From positions 591,501-655,500 of the forward strand of contig CANJKZ010000010.1 in assembly GCA_947471745.1 (NCBI GenBank): a stretch of 64,000 nucleotides of DNA, in the 5' to 3' direction. Shown in pieces: positions 51,251-63,738 of the stretch. This stretch comes from Closterium sp. Naga37s-1 (lineage: Eukaryota; Streptophyta; Zygnematophyceae; Desmidiales; Closteriaceae). Position 1 is the stretch's first letter, and every line of letters starts with the position of its first letter. The translations under genes and the position numbers were made by a program. The notes beneath the pieces are model-generated. The model was not told where the DNA came from and made no database searches. It saw only the letters and a program-made list of their open reading frames with translations.

Positions 51251-54200
51251 CACCCCCATAGGCAAAGTGGGGGAGAACAAGGGGTCACAAGACCAGTCAA
51301 GCAAAGCAAAGCAAAACAAGCTCAGGGTGGATCACAAAGTCACCACACATTCCGAGCACAAGTTCAAGGCCACAAGGCCAGTTCACAAGCAGGAGTACAC
51401 ATATATATAAAAAAGGGCTAGACAAACAAGAGCAGGTATATATATATGTAACAGTACAAGCAAGGTCAAGAGGTGAGCAAGTGAGGCAAGGTAGGCACAA
51501 GGCCCAGCTGAGTACAGAAACGCTGATGGTCACAAGGCGCAAGTGCCTTGGTGAAGATATCAGCAGTGTTGGCCTCAGAGGCCAAGTACGCAAGACGCAG
51601 CTGACCACGCTGCTGCAGCTCACGAGCAAGAAAGTAGCGGAGAGCAATGTGCTTCGTTCTGTGCTCCAGTCGCTGCTCCCGACACAAGGCCAGCATGGCC
51701 TTGTTGTCTACGTACAGCACTGGAGGAGAACGAGGCAGCTCTCCGAGGTCAGTCAGCAGGTAGGTGAGCCAGCGAAGCTCCTGTGCAGCCATGGCTCCTG
51801 CGTAGATCTCAGCCTCACAACTGGAGCCGAGAACAGAAGACGAGCGAGTAGCCCGCCACGAAACAGAGCCGGAACCAAGGCTGAAGGTGTAACCCTGTGA
51901 CGACCGCTGCGTAGCCTGGTCGTTAGCCCAAGAAGCGTCTGCGTGCCCAGTAAGGACCACTGGACTCTGCCCTCCAAGCACAAGCCCCATGCCCGACGTA
52001 CTGCACAAGTAGCGCAACACCCTCTTCGCTGCAGCCATGTGCTCCGGTCTGTGTCTCCCAGGAGCAACATAGCGTGCAAGAATGCTAAGAGGGTATGCAA
52101 GGTCAGGTCGTGTGCAGGTCATCAGGTACATGAGGCAGCCAACAAGCTCTGGGTACGGGCCACTCGACTCTACGGACTCATCCGAAGGCAGAGCTGAGAG
52201 CGAGTGGCGAGTAGGCAGAGGAGTGGCCTGAGGCGAGGAGTACGTGAAGCCGAAGCGCTGAAGGACCTGCTGCACCATGTGTGACTGAGTCAGGGTAATG
52301 GTGCGGCGTGCTCTGTCCCGAGTGATCTGCAAGCCACGGTAGCTGCGCAGTTCACCCAGGTCAGTGCACGTATGTCTCTTCTGCAGCTCGGACTTCACGT
52401 GGGCTAGTCCAGCAGTGTCAGCTGTGGCAAAGACCAAGTCGTCGACGTACACGAGGATGTAGAACGGCGGCAAAGAAGTGTCGGTGCGCAGAAACAGCGA
52501 CGGGTCGGCAGTAGAGGGAGCAAACCCAAGAGCCGCAAGTGTAGTCTTCAGTGTGTCGTGCCACTCACGCGGTGCCTGGCGGAGACCGTAGACTGGCCGC
52601 CGTAGGCTCCACTGGGTGCCAGGAGGAAAAGACCCAGTGAAGCCAGGTGGGCGACGCAGCCAGATCTCCTCGTGCAGGCTGCCCTGCAAGAAAGCAGTGC
52701 TGAAGTCAAGAGAGTGTAGCTCGTAGTCACGGTGAGCAGCTACGTGCAGCAGTACCCGAAGAGTGGTCATCTTCGGGGTGGGAGAGAAGGTCTGAAAGTA
52801 GTCAACTCCCTGCCGCTGACTGAAGCCACGAGCCACGTAACGCGCCTTGAAGACAGGCGGAGAACCCGGCGGTCGCTTCACCCTGAAAATCCACATGCCA
52901 CTGACGATGTTCGCCCCAGGAGGGGGAACAGCGTCAACGTAGGTGCCTGTGGACTTCCAGGAAGCCATCTCTGCGTCCATAGCTGCCTGCCACTGAGAGG
53001 AGTAGGGACCCTCTATCGCCTCCGCGTAAGAGCGCGGAGTCGGGATGTCAAGTGCATCCGGGTCTCCCTCAGGGGTAAGCAGTACGGACACGAGATGAGG
53101 TGAAGCAGCGGCCAAGCACTGGAACTCCTCCTGCCTGTCCTCAAGGACGTCCGTGCCAAGGGCACACTCACCCCCGACGGACGGAGGACAGACAGACTCA
53201 GACTCAGCAACAAGACTGGCGACGTAGTCTAGGCGACAGCGAGCAGCAAAGTCGACGAGCTCAGCAACTAGAGCAGACGCAGCAGTGGACTCAAAGGAAG
53301 GGTCAGTGACAACCGTAGCAAGGAGACGCGTGACAGTAGGACTGGCAGCGCGAAGAGAGTCCGACTCCGGGTCGGCAAGAGTAGGAAGAGAAGACTCAGG
53401 AGGAGAAGGCAAAGGGGCACGCAGAGGAGCAGTGGACGGACGCAGAGACATCCGGTGCGTGCCAGGGACAGGAGGAGGACGCTGACGCGAACCGCGACCA
53501 CTAGTGCGAGCAGCACGGACAGGCGACGCAGGGCGAGACGCAGGCTCACGACGCTCAGCAAGACCTCCAGTAGGACCAGTGTAGGGAGACGGAGCAGGCA
53601 GTGGGGAGGCCGGCTGTAACTGTAACTGCGACGGGACAGGCTGTGGACACTCTAAGGGAGGAGGAGGACCAGTAGAAGGCGGGAGACCAAGAACCTGCTG
53701 AAGGAGCGGAACGAAGTACGGCCGAGGCCGCGCGGCGACTCCAGACACAGGAGGGACAGCACCAGCAACCCCAGGGGCAGCACCAGCACCGGTAGCAGCT
53801 CCAGCTCCAGAACCCCCAGCAGCACCAGTAGTACCCCCAGCAGGACCGCCTCCAGGACCGACAGCAGTAGCCTCCGCGCCAACACCCGCAGCAACTCCAG
53901 CTCCAGAAGTACCCGCAGGTCCAGCAGCTCCAGTACTCCCAGTACGAGCACCTCCGGGACCCGTGGCACCAGCTCCCTCAGAAGCAACAGAACCTCCAGT
54001 ACCCGCAGCACCTCCAGCTCCAGCAGCTCCAGCAGCTCGCCTCCAGCGCCGGGCAAACCACTCACGCAGCTCCTGGGGAGAGAGTGGCTCCCGGCGAGAG
54101 GGAGCACCCGGTGAACCGCCAGGCACAGCACCACCAGGCGTAGCACCCCCAGGCTCAGCACCTCCAGGCGTAGTACCCCCAGGCTCAGCACCCCCAGACG

Positions 54201-56385
54201 CAGCACCCCCAGGCTCAGCACCTCCAGGCGTAGTACCCCCAGGCTCAGCACCCCCAGTCGTAGTATCCCCAGACTCAGCACCCCCAGGCTCAGCACCCCC
54301 AGGCTCAGCACCCCCAGGCGTAGCACCCACACGCTCAGCACCCCCAGAGTCAGCACCCCCAGGCTCAGCACCCTCAGCAGCACCAGAGTCACCAGCGACC
54401 TCGACAGGCTCAACAGCGTCTACCTGGGACACACCTGAAGGGGCAGGACCCTGAGGGGGGAGGGGGTCTACCGGGGGGGGACCTGGTACAAGGAAGAGCG
54501 GTGGCGGGGGGAGGGACGGAGTGCGGTAGGGGAAGAGGCGGTAGTAGGGGACCGACTCGTCGAACGTGACGTCCTGGGAGGACAGAACACGGCGAGAGGT
54601 GGGGTGGTAGAACTGCCACCCTGGGGCGTCAGGGGGGAAACCCAGGAAGACGCAAGGAGCAGGACGAGGGGACAGCTTGTCCGCAGACAAGTCGCGGACA
54701 AACGCCCGAGATCCCCAGACACGGAACGCAGACGCATCGCCAACCTTCCCCGTCCACAGCAAAGCTGGGGAGGTCTCCGGCATGGAGACCCTGGGCTGAA
54801 GGTTGATCTGATGCACCGCGTACCGAACCGCAAACGGCCACAGAAAATGGGGGGCAGCCGCATGCATCATGGACGTACGGGCGACGTCCATGACCATGCC
54901 AATGCGGCGCTCAGCAATCCCATTTTGCTGTGGAGAGTCCGGAAGCGTGAAGGTCTGGCGGATGCCTCGTGCACGACAGTAGGCTCGCAGAAGGCCAGAG
55001 GAGAACTCTCCACCTCTGTCAGAGTGCAGACGCAGAACAGGAAAGTCCGAGCCAAAGCTCCGCCTGAGCTGGAGACGAGCTGCGCGGATCCAGTCGATCA
55101 ACACCTCAGTGACATCACCCTTGCTGCGCAAGGGGAAGACTGTGGTGTAACGCGAGTAGTCGTCAACCACCAGCAGGAAGTAGCGCTCGTGACCCTGTCC
55201 ACGGACGCGGGCCGGGCCCCACACGTCCATGTGAAGCGTCTGCAGCGGGGCCTCTGTCGGAGGAAACTGGGAGGAGTGAGGGGTAGCCCGCTGCCGTCCC
55301 TCGACACAGGGGACGCAAGTAGGGCCTGGCCCCGGAGGAAGGGGAGGGAGGGACCGGGGAAGACCAGAGACAAGGACACGGGAGGCCATGCTCCGGAGAC
55401 GAAGCAGGGAGGGGTGGCCAAGGCGGTGGTGCCAGAGGAGAGTCTCGTGAGACAGGAGGCGACACGAGCAGGGGGCAGACTCAGGACCAGACCTGGACGC
55501 TGCAGCAAACACCTGACCCGACGCAGCTACCTGACCAGACGCAGGGACTGGAGGAGACGCAGTGGTCAGTGTGTACAGGCTCGACCCTGGCCGACGTGTA
55601 AACGTGGCCAGGTGGCGGCCTGTCCGAGCGTCCGTGCAGTGGGTCACCCGCTGACTCGCAGGAGTGAACTGGTGAACCCCCGCATCCTGTAGGTCAGCAC
55701 CACTCACCAAGTTCGTAGAGAACGAGGGGAGGTAGAGACCAGACAGGGTGCCAGAGGGGGCCGCCGGACACGGGAGGACAGTGGAGAAGTGAGCAAGGAC
55801 AGGACCCCCAGAGGGGTCTGCCAGGGAGACCGCAACTGGCCGGCCAAGCGGCGTGAGTGTGGTGCGGTCTCGAAAGAAGGAGCGAGAAGCCCCCGAGTCA
55901 AGTGTGAAGGTGTGGGAGGCCGAAGCCGACGCAGAACCTGAGAGAGCAGACTCACCAGCACCTGAGGGAGCAGACGCACCTAGAGCAGCAGCCTCGCTAG
56001 CACCTAGAGCAGCAGCCTCACCAGTACCTAGAGCAGCAGTCTCAATGCCCGGGTCGGGCGGAAAACACCGGTAACAGTCACCCTCATCACTAATAGTCAC
56101 AGTATACACGGCAGCAAGAATAGCATCAAAGTCAAGGTCAAAGACAGCTACACCCGCCCTAGACAGCTCACCCCAGCGGGGGATCTCAGTGGCCTCAGGG
56201 AACTGGTGACGCCAAGCGTCCGTGAGGCGGCCAAAGCAGCGCTGGGTGGAGTGCGCACCCCCGCACTGCTCACCCGCGCGGTCGCCGGTGCGCAGGACGT
56301 AGGTGCACGGACCAGCACCCCCACCCCTCTGGCGTGCAGTGTACCACTCACGGAGCTGCTGAGGGGAGGGGACGTCACGAGTGCG

Positions 56386-56427
<42 letters not shown>

Positions 56428-57534
56428 CTGACCACCACCGGAGCTGACCCTCTGCGCAGCGCCACCCCGACCAGCTCCACCTCCTCCGCCGCCTCCTCCT
56501 CCACCGCCGCCACCTCCGCTCCCTCCGCCACCGCCGCTGCCTCCTGCGCCTCCACTGCCGCCACCTACACCTCCACCCCCGCCACCACTCCCACCGCCAC
56601 CCCCACCTCCTCCACCACCTCCACCGCCGCCTCCACCGCCCCCGCAAGCTCCTCCAGCGCCCCTGCCCCCCTTGCCCCTGCCAGGGCGGCGTCTCCCGCT
56701 AGGGGTAGACGCTGCCCCAACCGACTCCAAACCAGCGAGGTCGGCCGCAGCAGCAGAGGCAACAGAGGGCAAAAGAGGGGAGGGGGAACACCCCTCAAAG
56801 ATGGGGGTGCGAGGGTCACCACGAGAGGCTCCTACAGCAACTATGCTCTTTTCTGCTGCTAGGAGGGCCTTCTCGAGGAGGTCAACGGTGAGAGTGGTGG
56901 GACAAACCGAGAGGAAGTGGTCCCTGACTACGCGAAGGGAGTCAGGGAGACGGGTGACTATGTAGTAGAGGGTGATGTACATGGGGGGGGGGTTCTTGGC
57001 GCAGAACTCAGCAGGAAGCGCAGCGCGGTAGCGAGTGTCACTAGAGCGGAGGTGCGTAATGAGGTCAGCGACTGTGGGAAAGGCAGCAAGGTCAGGGAAG
57101 AGGTACGGTAGCATGAGGCGGCTCAGTGCAGCAGTGGCAGGGGAGGAGTAGCGTGCAACTACAGCGTCGTACAAGGTCTGAGCACTCTTGTACTGGCTAA
57201 AGTGCGCACGCTCAGAGGTAGGGAGGTGGCGACACACAGCAAGACGTGCAGCAGCATCGCGCGTGGCCCACTGTGAGCGAACGGTGGCGTCAGCATCAGC
57301 AGCGGGGGCAGGAGAGGCACCAGAAGTGAGGTCAAAGAGGGAGAGGCCGTCTGCTCTGTCGCACTGTAAGAAAAGCTGCAGGTCATCTATCCAGGCGTCA
57401 AAGTCAATGGCCCGACCCTCAGCGTCAAAAGCGAGGACACTAGGGGTAGCCATGACAGCAGTAGACTAGCAGTGCAAACAGTAGGGCGAGGGCAGTGCTG
57501 TGAGAGAGGCGCTGCTCTTACCGGACAGGGCGGT

Positions 57535-58262
57535 TCGGGCGGCTCGGCTGCAGGGCGGCTCGGCAGCTCGGCGACTCGGCGGCTGGGCGGCTCGGCGGCG
57601 GGGCGGCTCGGCTGCTGGGCGGCTCGGCTGCGGACAGGGCGGCTCGGCGGCTCGGCGGCTCGGCGGCTCGGCTGCTGGGCGGCTCGGCTGCTGGGCGGCT
57701 CGGCTGCTGGGCGACTCGGCTGCTGGGCGGCTCGGCGGGGCCGCTGAGAGGGCGGCGTCCGGGGCCGCTGGGAGGAGGCGGCGGGGCCGCAAAGGTAAGT
57801 GGCGGGGCCGCGGAGGTAGGTGGCGGGGCCGCACAGTAAGGCGGCGGGGCCGCGAAGGTAGGTGGCGGGGCCGCACAGGTAGGTGGCGGGGCCGCGGAGG
57901 TAGGTGGCGGGGCCGCACAGTGAGGTGGCGGGGCCGCGAAGGTAGGTGGCGGGGCCGCACAGGTAGGTGGCGGGGCCGCGGAGGTAGGTGGCGGGGCCGC
58001 ACAGTGAGGTGGCGGGGCCGCGAAGGTAGATGGCGGGGCCACACAGGTAGGTGGCGGGGCCGCACAGGTAGGTGGCGGGGCCGCGGAGGTAGGTGGCGGG
58101 GCCGCGGAGGTAGGTGGCGGGGCCGCACAGTGAGGTGGCGGGGCCGCGAAGGTAGGTGGCGGGGCCGCGGAGGTAGGTGGCGATGGGCGCGACGGGCGCG
58201 ACGGGCGCGACGGGCGCGACGGGCGCAACGGGCGCGACGGGCGCGACGGGCGCGACTCGGGC
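57535..58262. repeat. GC-rich minisatellites in the Copia leader
   Basis: Three arrays in succession: ggcggctcgg-type 10-bp units at about 57535-57745; about 20-bp units of ggtaggtggcggggccgc... at about 57785-58180; and 9-bp gggcgcgac units at about 58185-58260. They lie between the primer-binding site and the gag-pol start. The Arg/Pro- or Gly/Arg-rich frames here are artefacts of the repeat. Confidence 0.9.
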
Positions 58263-58356
58263 CGGCGCAAAACGCGCTCCGGGCAGGAAAAAAAAAAAAA
58301 AATTCGTGGTGGTGGGCCCTAGGAATCGTTCCCACTAGGGAACCTGCTCGATACCA

Positions 58357-58481
58357 TGAGAAGAAACGAGGAATGAAATGACTAAGTGAAAGTTGGGTAC
58401 AAGAAGCAAACCCTAGAAAACTGTACCCCATATGTGCTACCCCACTATAGCCTACAGTAGCTATGTCATATAAATCTGACA
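58357..58481 (-). repeat. Copia 5' LTR
   Basis: 125 bp. The primer-binding site TGGTATCGAGCAGGTT adjoins it directly (58356-58341 on the element strand). Confidence 0.95.
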
Positions 58482-61400
58482 AGTCTCTGATTGCAATGAT
58501 TTCCCTCCAGTCGATCCTCTTGCCCCATCTGCTCCCCCACTTCGCCTGCTTGTTGGAGGCTCGGCCAGAGCCCCAAAGTTCCTTCATCTGCTTCAGTGAG
58601 AAAATCCCCTCGTTCGAGATGTACGGTAGCGATTGCCGCTGTGAGGCAGCCGAGCTAACACCTCCAGCTGCCACTAATGCTTTCCTCCAGTCCTCCGGCA
58701 CTACTTCCAACGCCTTGAGCGCCAATCTCGCCGGCCCTATCTCCCCCAGTTCCGTTTTTAGTTGCTCCAGCGATTTGAAAACAAGGTCCCCATCCGCTCC
58801 AGTGCATCTCAGCTTCCCTAGGTTCCAATCCTTGAGCCGCGCTGCTGATTTTTGCCCTCCCAGTGGTGTCTTTCCGTTAGGTAAAATGCGCCGGTTGAAC
58901 AGGATCGGTTCACGCGCCACATCTGCCGCTTCCTGCGCTAGAGGCCGTATACCCAACGGCGATTTCAGGATGGTTTCGCACAACATCTTCCATCGTGTCC
59001 CCCTGCCTGTCCAGTGGCGGATGAGGTTCTTGTGGGCCGTGAAAGTGTCAACCCCCATCGGTAGCTCCACTACTTTCACGATGATGTCCTTTTTCAGCAG
59101 ATTGGTTTCCGTGACTAACATCGCCGCTCGTCTTGCCGAGAGGCATGCCAACAGAATACCCGGGTCCCGCACTCCAAGTCCTCCCAGATCCCTTGGCAGG
59201 TACACCAAATCGCGGCGCCAGAGGATAAAACCCTTTGCGGAGGTCGGACGGTTCGTCGAGACGAAGTTGTGCAACGATCTGTCGATCTCCAGCCAGATGT
59301 CATCCGGCGGGGGGTAAACCTGAGCTTGGAAAGAAATCTTCGGTGAGATGTAGCTGTTCACCACCGACCCTCTTGCAGTTTCCGTGAGATATTGCTCATG
59401 CCACTTCTGCAGCTTCCCCATGATGTCCTCTAACGCCTTTTCCCACGTCGGTCTGCAGCTTCCGTTCGGCGCGATCCAGACCCCCAGAAGACGCTCTGCT
59501 TCATCCGCCGCCGCCCACTTAAAACCATCTGATGCGATAGGGTTTGAGGTGAGGTTCACTCCCAGCGGCATAACAACCGATTTCCCCTTGTTCGTCGACA
59601 AGCCGGATTCAGCCTCAAACCTGGCCAGCGCCCTAACCGCTTTCTTGATCTGACTTTTCCCTTGCAGGATGAGGGTTGTGTCATCGGCATACCCCAGGTA
59701 TGCCAACCTCTGCCCCGCCAGGCTGAGCCCCAGTTTCCTTTTTTCCACCAGCTGCGCCAACGGCTCCACGGCGCAGAGGAAGAGGTAAGGGGCCAGCGGA
59801 CACCCTTGCCTGACCCCCGACCGCACCTGTATCCCTTCACTCAACCATCCATTGATTAGCAGCTTCGTCGTGGTGCCTTCGTGCAGGCCTTCCACCCAAG
59901 CCACAAAACGCTCCGGGAAGCCCATGCTCCGCAGTACCATGAAGATGAAGACGCGTGAGACCGAATCGAATGCCTTTTGAAAATCGACGAGAAGAAGATA
60001 CCAGTCTTCGCTGCCGTGTTTTGCCGCGTCAATAACATCAGCGACCAGAGCCACCGCATCCGACAGCCGCCGACCGGGTATGAAACCGTATTGTTCTGGG
60101 GAAATAACTTGGTGAAGCACTTTTTTGATGCGGTTCGCCAACACCCTTGCCAGTATCTTGTTGGAAGACTTAAGCAGAGTGATCGGGCGATAGTTGTTCA
60201 AGGAGTCCCGACCCCCTTTCTTGTGCAGCAGTATCGTAACAGCCTCCTTTGTCTCTGCAGGAAGCGAAGCCGTTGAAGCGAAGTTGTTAGCTAGCGCCAT
60301 GAAACTGCTTCCGAGAGAGTCCCAGTTGGCCTCAAAAAATTCCTTTGGGAGACCATCACTGCCCGGAGACTTCCGCAACGCCATCGCCTTGAAGGCCTCC
60401 TTGACCTCCTTCTCCGACCAGTCCGCCTCCAGCTCCCTGGCGGCTTCCCATGAGAGTTTCCTGCCCGGCACCGGGACCCATCTCCTTGAACATTTCCGGC
60501 GGTCCTCCCCAAAGATACCCTCGAAGAAATTTGCGGCGGCCCCCAGAATCCCTTTGGTGTCCGCGATAGTTGTTCCGTTCACCTTCAGCTCCGCAATCTG
60601 GGTCTTAGCTTTCCGTGCCTGAATCTTCCCCGTCAGGTGTTTGGAGGCTATTACACCAACCATTTCTTCCCTTGTTCCTGCGCAGAGGTGCATATGTTCT
60701 CTCCGCGACGCGTGGTATTCCTTCAGCTGCTTCACCTTGGACTCCAGGAGCTCACCGTAGGCGAAACCCCGAGGATCCGCCATAGCCTCCTGCTTCAGCC
60801 TGGCGACAGCGGCGGCAAGATGAGAAGTAGTAGCACGGACACGCTTGCCTTCCTCCCGAACGTAGGACCGAAGACCGGCGTTCAGCCTGGAGGTGAGGAG
60901 TTCAAAGCTGCTGCCGTCAGTAACTCGCGTACGCTTCACCGTAGCATCAATGATTCTCTTAACCCCCGGCCTGTTGACCATGTCAGGCGACATCTTCCAA
61001 AGGCCTGGACCGGAGTTGGCTTTCAGGTACAAACGCAGCCCAGCCTTGGCGGCGAAATCGTGGTCTGAGATGGTTTCCTCTGGCATGACGTGGATCGCGG
61101 TGTCAAGGTGAGGCAGCAGTGAGTGCGAGAGAAGGATGCGGTCTATTCTAGAGCTAGCTTTCTTCGCTCTCGAGTAGAAAGTGAATTCCTTCTTCCTCGG
61201 GTGCAGGGTCCTGAATGCGTCTGAGATCTGAAAAGCGCCGCAACGGCGGAAGAGCTTGTCGTTCTTATAGGAGGATCCGAGCTTCGAGGACTTATCAAGG
61301 ACCGGATTTTCTACGAGGTTCAGATCACCAGCGATGATAAGGTGGGATGAGGGAGGAATGAGATCTAAGACTGGGCCTAGCGTGTGCGTGACGAAACTGT

Positions 61401-61761
61401 TCCTGGTTGCCGAGTCAGCTGGGAAGTAGACTCCTAAGACTACAATTTCGATTCCTAACACGTGTACGCTGGCCTGCAGGATTCTACCGGACGGGTGAGC
61501 GACTACGTCTCTAAGGCCGAAGTGAGGGTTTCTACAAAGGAGCGCTACACCGCTGGCCCTAGCCGGAGCAGACGATGCGGCAACGGTAAAGGAAGTAAGA
61601 GAGCTCCAGTAAGTGTGGTTGGAGGCTAGCCTAGTGTCTGTCAGTATAACAAAGTCTGCTGCTGTCCTAGCCCAGTCCCGTGTTCTAACTTGTTTAGATC
61701 TGTCACCGATACCGTTAACATTCAGTGTCGCGAAGGTGAGGGTGGTGGTTTTATTATCCAT
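58482..61761 (-). CDS. LINE ORF2, endonuclease and reverse transcriptase part
   Basis: It starts at the ATG at 61761, which overlaps the ORF1 stop. Domains in order: AP-type endonuclease (FATLNVNGIGD, then AGDLNLVENP, DAFRTLHP and ISDHD, about residues 8-240), then the reverse transcriptase (KSPGSDGLPKEFFEANW, NYRPITLLKSSNKILARVLA, QYGFIPGRRLSDAV, DFQKAFDSV, GVRQGCPLAPYLF, and catalytic GYADD near 59687). The frame is open up to the Copia insertion at 58482; the C-terminal part lies at 51125-50519. It is of the plant L1 type by domain order and target-duplication length. Confidence 0.93.
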
Positions 61762-63190
61762 TGACAACAGGGAAGTGACCCCTACGCATCCACAGGGTAA
61801 GTGAGACTACAACTCCGACTGCAAAGAATACTACCGACGCTGCTGCTGAGATGCGACCGAGCCGCTGGAGTTCTGAAGCCCATAGTCCTTCAAGGTGACA
61901 CTGAGGCTTGACTTCTCTAGGGTGAGTCTGGTGGCTGTGCCAAGCTTCTCGAGGTGCGATAGATGATTCGCAGAGCGGACATGGTCGAGAGCTTCCATGA
62001 AAGACGCGCCGTGTGCCTTCTTGCAACCCGTCTGAGTGCACAGCCACTCCTCCCTCTGTCCCCCGGTGGAGATGAGAGCAATCGCAGGGTCTCGCAGGAT
62101 GGGGAGGGTCAGCTGATTCAGCCTTACGGAGGCAGCTGCAGAGGTTCAAGGACAAGTTAGCGGTAAGAACAACAGCAGAGCCATGAGACAGCTTATGAGA
62201 GCGCGTGAAAACCGGGTTACCATTGATCCTGTGAGCCCGACCGAGGGTCAGGTTCCATTTGCCGATGTTACCCTGCCGCTCCGTGACAAAGGCATCTTGA
62301 TGCTTCTCCTCGTGTTGTCCCCCACACAGCTTGCATGACAGCATCGGGTAGTGAATCAGGATCAGCTTCTCCGGATCAGCAGGGTCATTAATCGCGTGCC
62401 GCCAGCGCACTTTCCCGTCGTGAGGCACCACCAAACCTTTGACGACGTCAGTGTCAGCACCGGTAATGGGATGAAGAACTCTGTGGAAGCTGAGACCTGC
62501 TTTGTAGATCAACCTCTGACTGGCCTTCAGCTTGTAGTGAGCGAGCATACGCTGAAGTGCTTCGGGGGTAACCGAAGCGGAGACGTTGCGGAGAATAACC
62601 TCGACCGCCAGAGGGTTGGTAGATCTCTCCCTGACGAACGCCAAGTTGTCCGTGTGCTGCCAATAGAGCCTGACAAGCTTGCCGTTCACCCTCTGGTAGT
62701 CAACCTCAAACTGACGTACTCCATGCGCATCACCCTCCAACAGGAACGAGACTTGGAGCCTGCAGAAACGTATCTTCGCGATGTAAGCCGGTTGCAGGAT
62801 CTGAAACTTCGCGGAGTCAGCGGCGTTAGCAGAAAGAACGTTGCACCAGACTCGCTTCATCAGCACCTTGACCGTTGAGACCACCGAGGCAAGTTCCTGA
62901 GCGAGCATAAAAGGAATCAACAGGATAGCCGTGTGACGCAGATTACAGAGCTCATCAGTCTTGAAATCAATGTCCTGAAGCTCTTCACCAAAAGCTGGAA
63001 CATCAGCCTTGTTTTCCGCAGAGAGACCAGAGGAGCCAGCCGCCGTTGCGTCCTTGGTCGAGAGGAGATCCGTCTCATCCTTCAATCCTTCGTTGTCTGT
63101 GCCAACAGGTACCGTAGGCGTGACCACCAGCGGAGTATCCAGATCCGGCGTGATCTCCGTGACAGCCTTGCGGGAAGTCTTCGGAGGCAT
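61754..63190 (-). CDS. LINE ORF1 protein
   Basis: A 478-residue frame starting MPPKTSRKAVTEITPDLD. ORF1 proteins of L1 elements bind the element RNA. The middle (SVVSTVKVLMKRVWCN ... LEGDAHGVRQFEVDYQ ... NVSASVTPEALQRMLAHY) resembles the RNA-binding, DUF4283-like region of plant L1 ORF1. It is followed by a small Cys/His cluster (CKLCGGQHEEKH). The C terminus ends in a strongly hydrophobic stretch (ASVVFFAVGVVVSLTLW), which is unusual. The stop codon overlaps the ORF2 start by 8 nt (61754-61761). Confidence 0.82.
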   Translation of the reverse strand: MPPKTSRKAVTEITPDLDTPLVVTPTVPVGTDNEGLKDETDLLSTKDATAAGSSGLSAENKADVPAFGEELQDIDFKTDELCNLRHTAILLIPFMLAQELASVVSTVKVLMKRVWCNVLSANAADSAKFQILQPAYIAKIRFCRLQVSFLLEGDAHGVRQFEVDYQRVNGKLVRLYWQHTDNLAFVRERSTNPLAVEVILRNVSASVTPEALQRMLAHYKLKASQRLIYKAGLSFHRVLHPITGADTDVVKGLVVPHDGKVRWRHAINDPADPEKLILIHYPMLSCKLCGGQHEEKHQDAFVTERQGNIGKWNLTLGRAHRINGNPVFTRSHKLSHGSAVVLTANLSLNLCSCLRKAESADPPHPARPCDCSHLHRGTEGGVAVHSDGLQEGTRRVFHGSSRPCPLCESSIAPREAWHSHQTHPREVKPQCHLEGLWASELQRLGRISAAASVVFFAVGVVVSLTLWMRRGHFPVVNG

Positions 63191-63738
63191 TGTGACGAGC
63201 AGAAGCTGTGGGAGAGGAGCCTTGCAAGAGCTGATCTGCCTGAATGATGTTAAACAGCAGGAAACCAGCCGTTTAAGTAGGTAGATGCTGATGCAAGAGG
63301 ACCAGCATTCAAGTAGCTGATGCTGAGTTTCCGAGGTGGAGAAACCGGAGTTGTGAAGTCCCAAGGTCTTGATAAGTTGTAAATAGCTAGGTGTATAAAA
63401 GCGATCGGGATATAAAGTAGCGGAGAAACTGGCACGCCTTGGGATTAGTAGCTTAACCTGCAGAGCCTCGAGATTAGAAGCATGAAACCTGGAGAAGCCC
63501 GAAAGCGAGTCCGATATGATGCCCGTTAAGAAGGCACGAAAGTTATACCGAACTGCGCGCTGCGGTGAGCTGAATCCAGAAATGCCGTTCTTGTAATCGA
63601 AATCCGAGAGAGCTCTTAGAGCGAACGAGTTAAACGGGTCGACAATATCCATGGCGGCCAGCTGAAGTCCGGATAGCTGATGTCTGTTCCGCGTGGACTC
63701 CTGTGCCACGCAGCCTTCGACTGGGCACTTCAGAATGT

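Larger units (their letters stand above)
51126..58481 (-). mobile_element. Copia-type LTR retrotransposon, looks whole, young
   Basis: It is flanked by the 5-bp target duplication agtct (51121-51125 and 58482-58486) and lies within the LINE. The parts, read on the minus strand, are: 5' LTR 58481-58357; primer-binding site 58356-58341 (resembling initiator tRNA-Met); a leader with minisatellites; one gag-pol frame 57453-51466 with gag, protease, integrase, reverse transcriptase and RNase H in Copia order; a purine-rich tract near 51260; and 3' LTR 51250-51126. The LTRs are only 125 bp and differ at one position, so the insertion is recent. The element appears whole. Confidence 0.95.
50394..63738 (-). 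mobile_element. Full-length L1-type LINE split by a Copia insertion
   Basis: The target duplication gcacttcagaatgt occurs perfectly at 50394-50407 and 63725-63738. The LINE body therefore runs on the minus strand from 63724 to about 50408, and is about 5.95 kb once the Copia element is set aside. It has a 5' region of about 535 bp, ORF1 (63190-61754), ORF2 (from 61761) and a poly-A tail (a T run at about 50406-50416 on the plus strand). The endonuclease, reverse transcriptase with YADD, and C-terminal Cys/His domain are all present. Apart from the Copia insertion I see no damage, so it is young. Confidence 0.93.

Noticed and set aside
53963-55692. Plus-strand frames within the Copia element
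   Set aside because: They are antisense to gag-pol and have repeat-like composition.
57500-58381. Arg/Gly-rich plus-strand frame
   Set aside because: It is made of the GC-rich minisatellite units of the Copia leader.
57466-61767. A single long frame running from the LINE into the Copia leader
   Set aside because: It is an accident of the insertion; the LINE part ends at the Copia boundary at 58482.
50394-63738. Two separate LINE fragments
   Set aside because: Matching 14-bp target duplications at the outer ends and the Copia duplication at the inner ends show one element.
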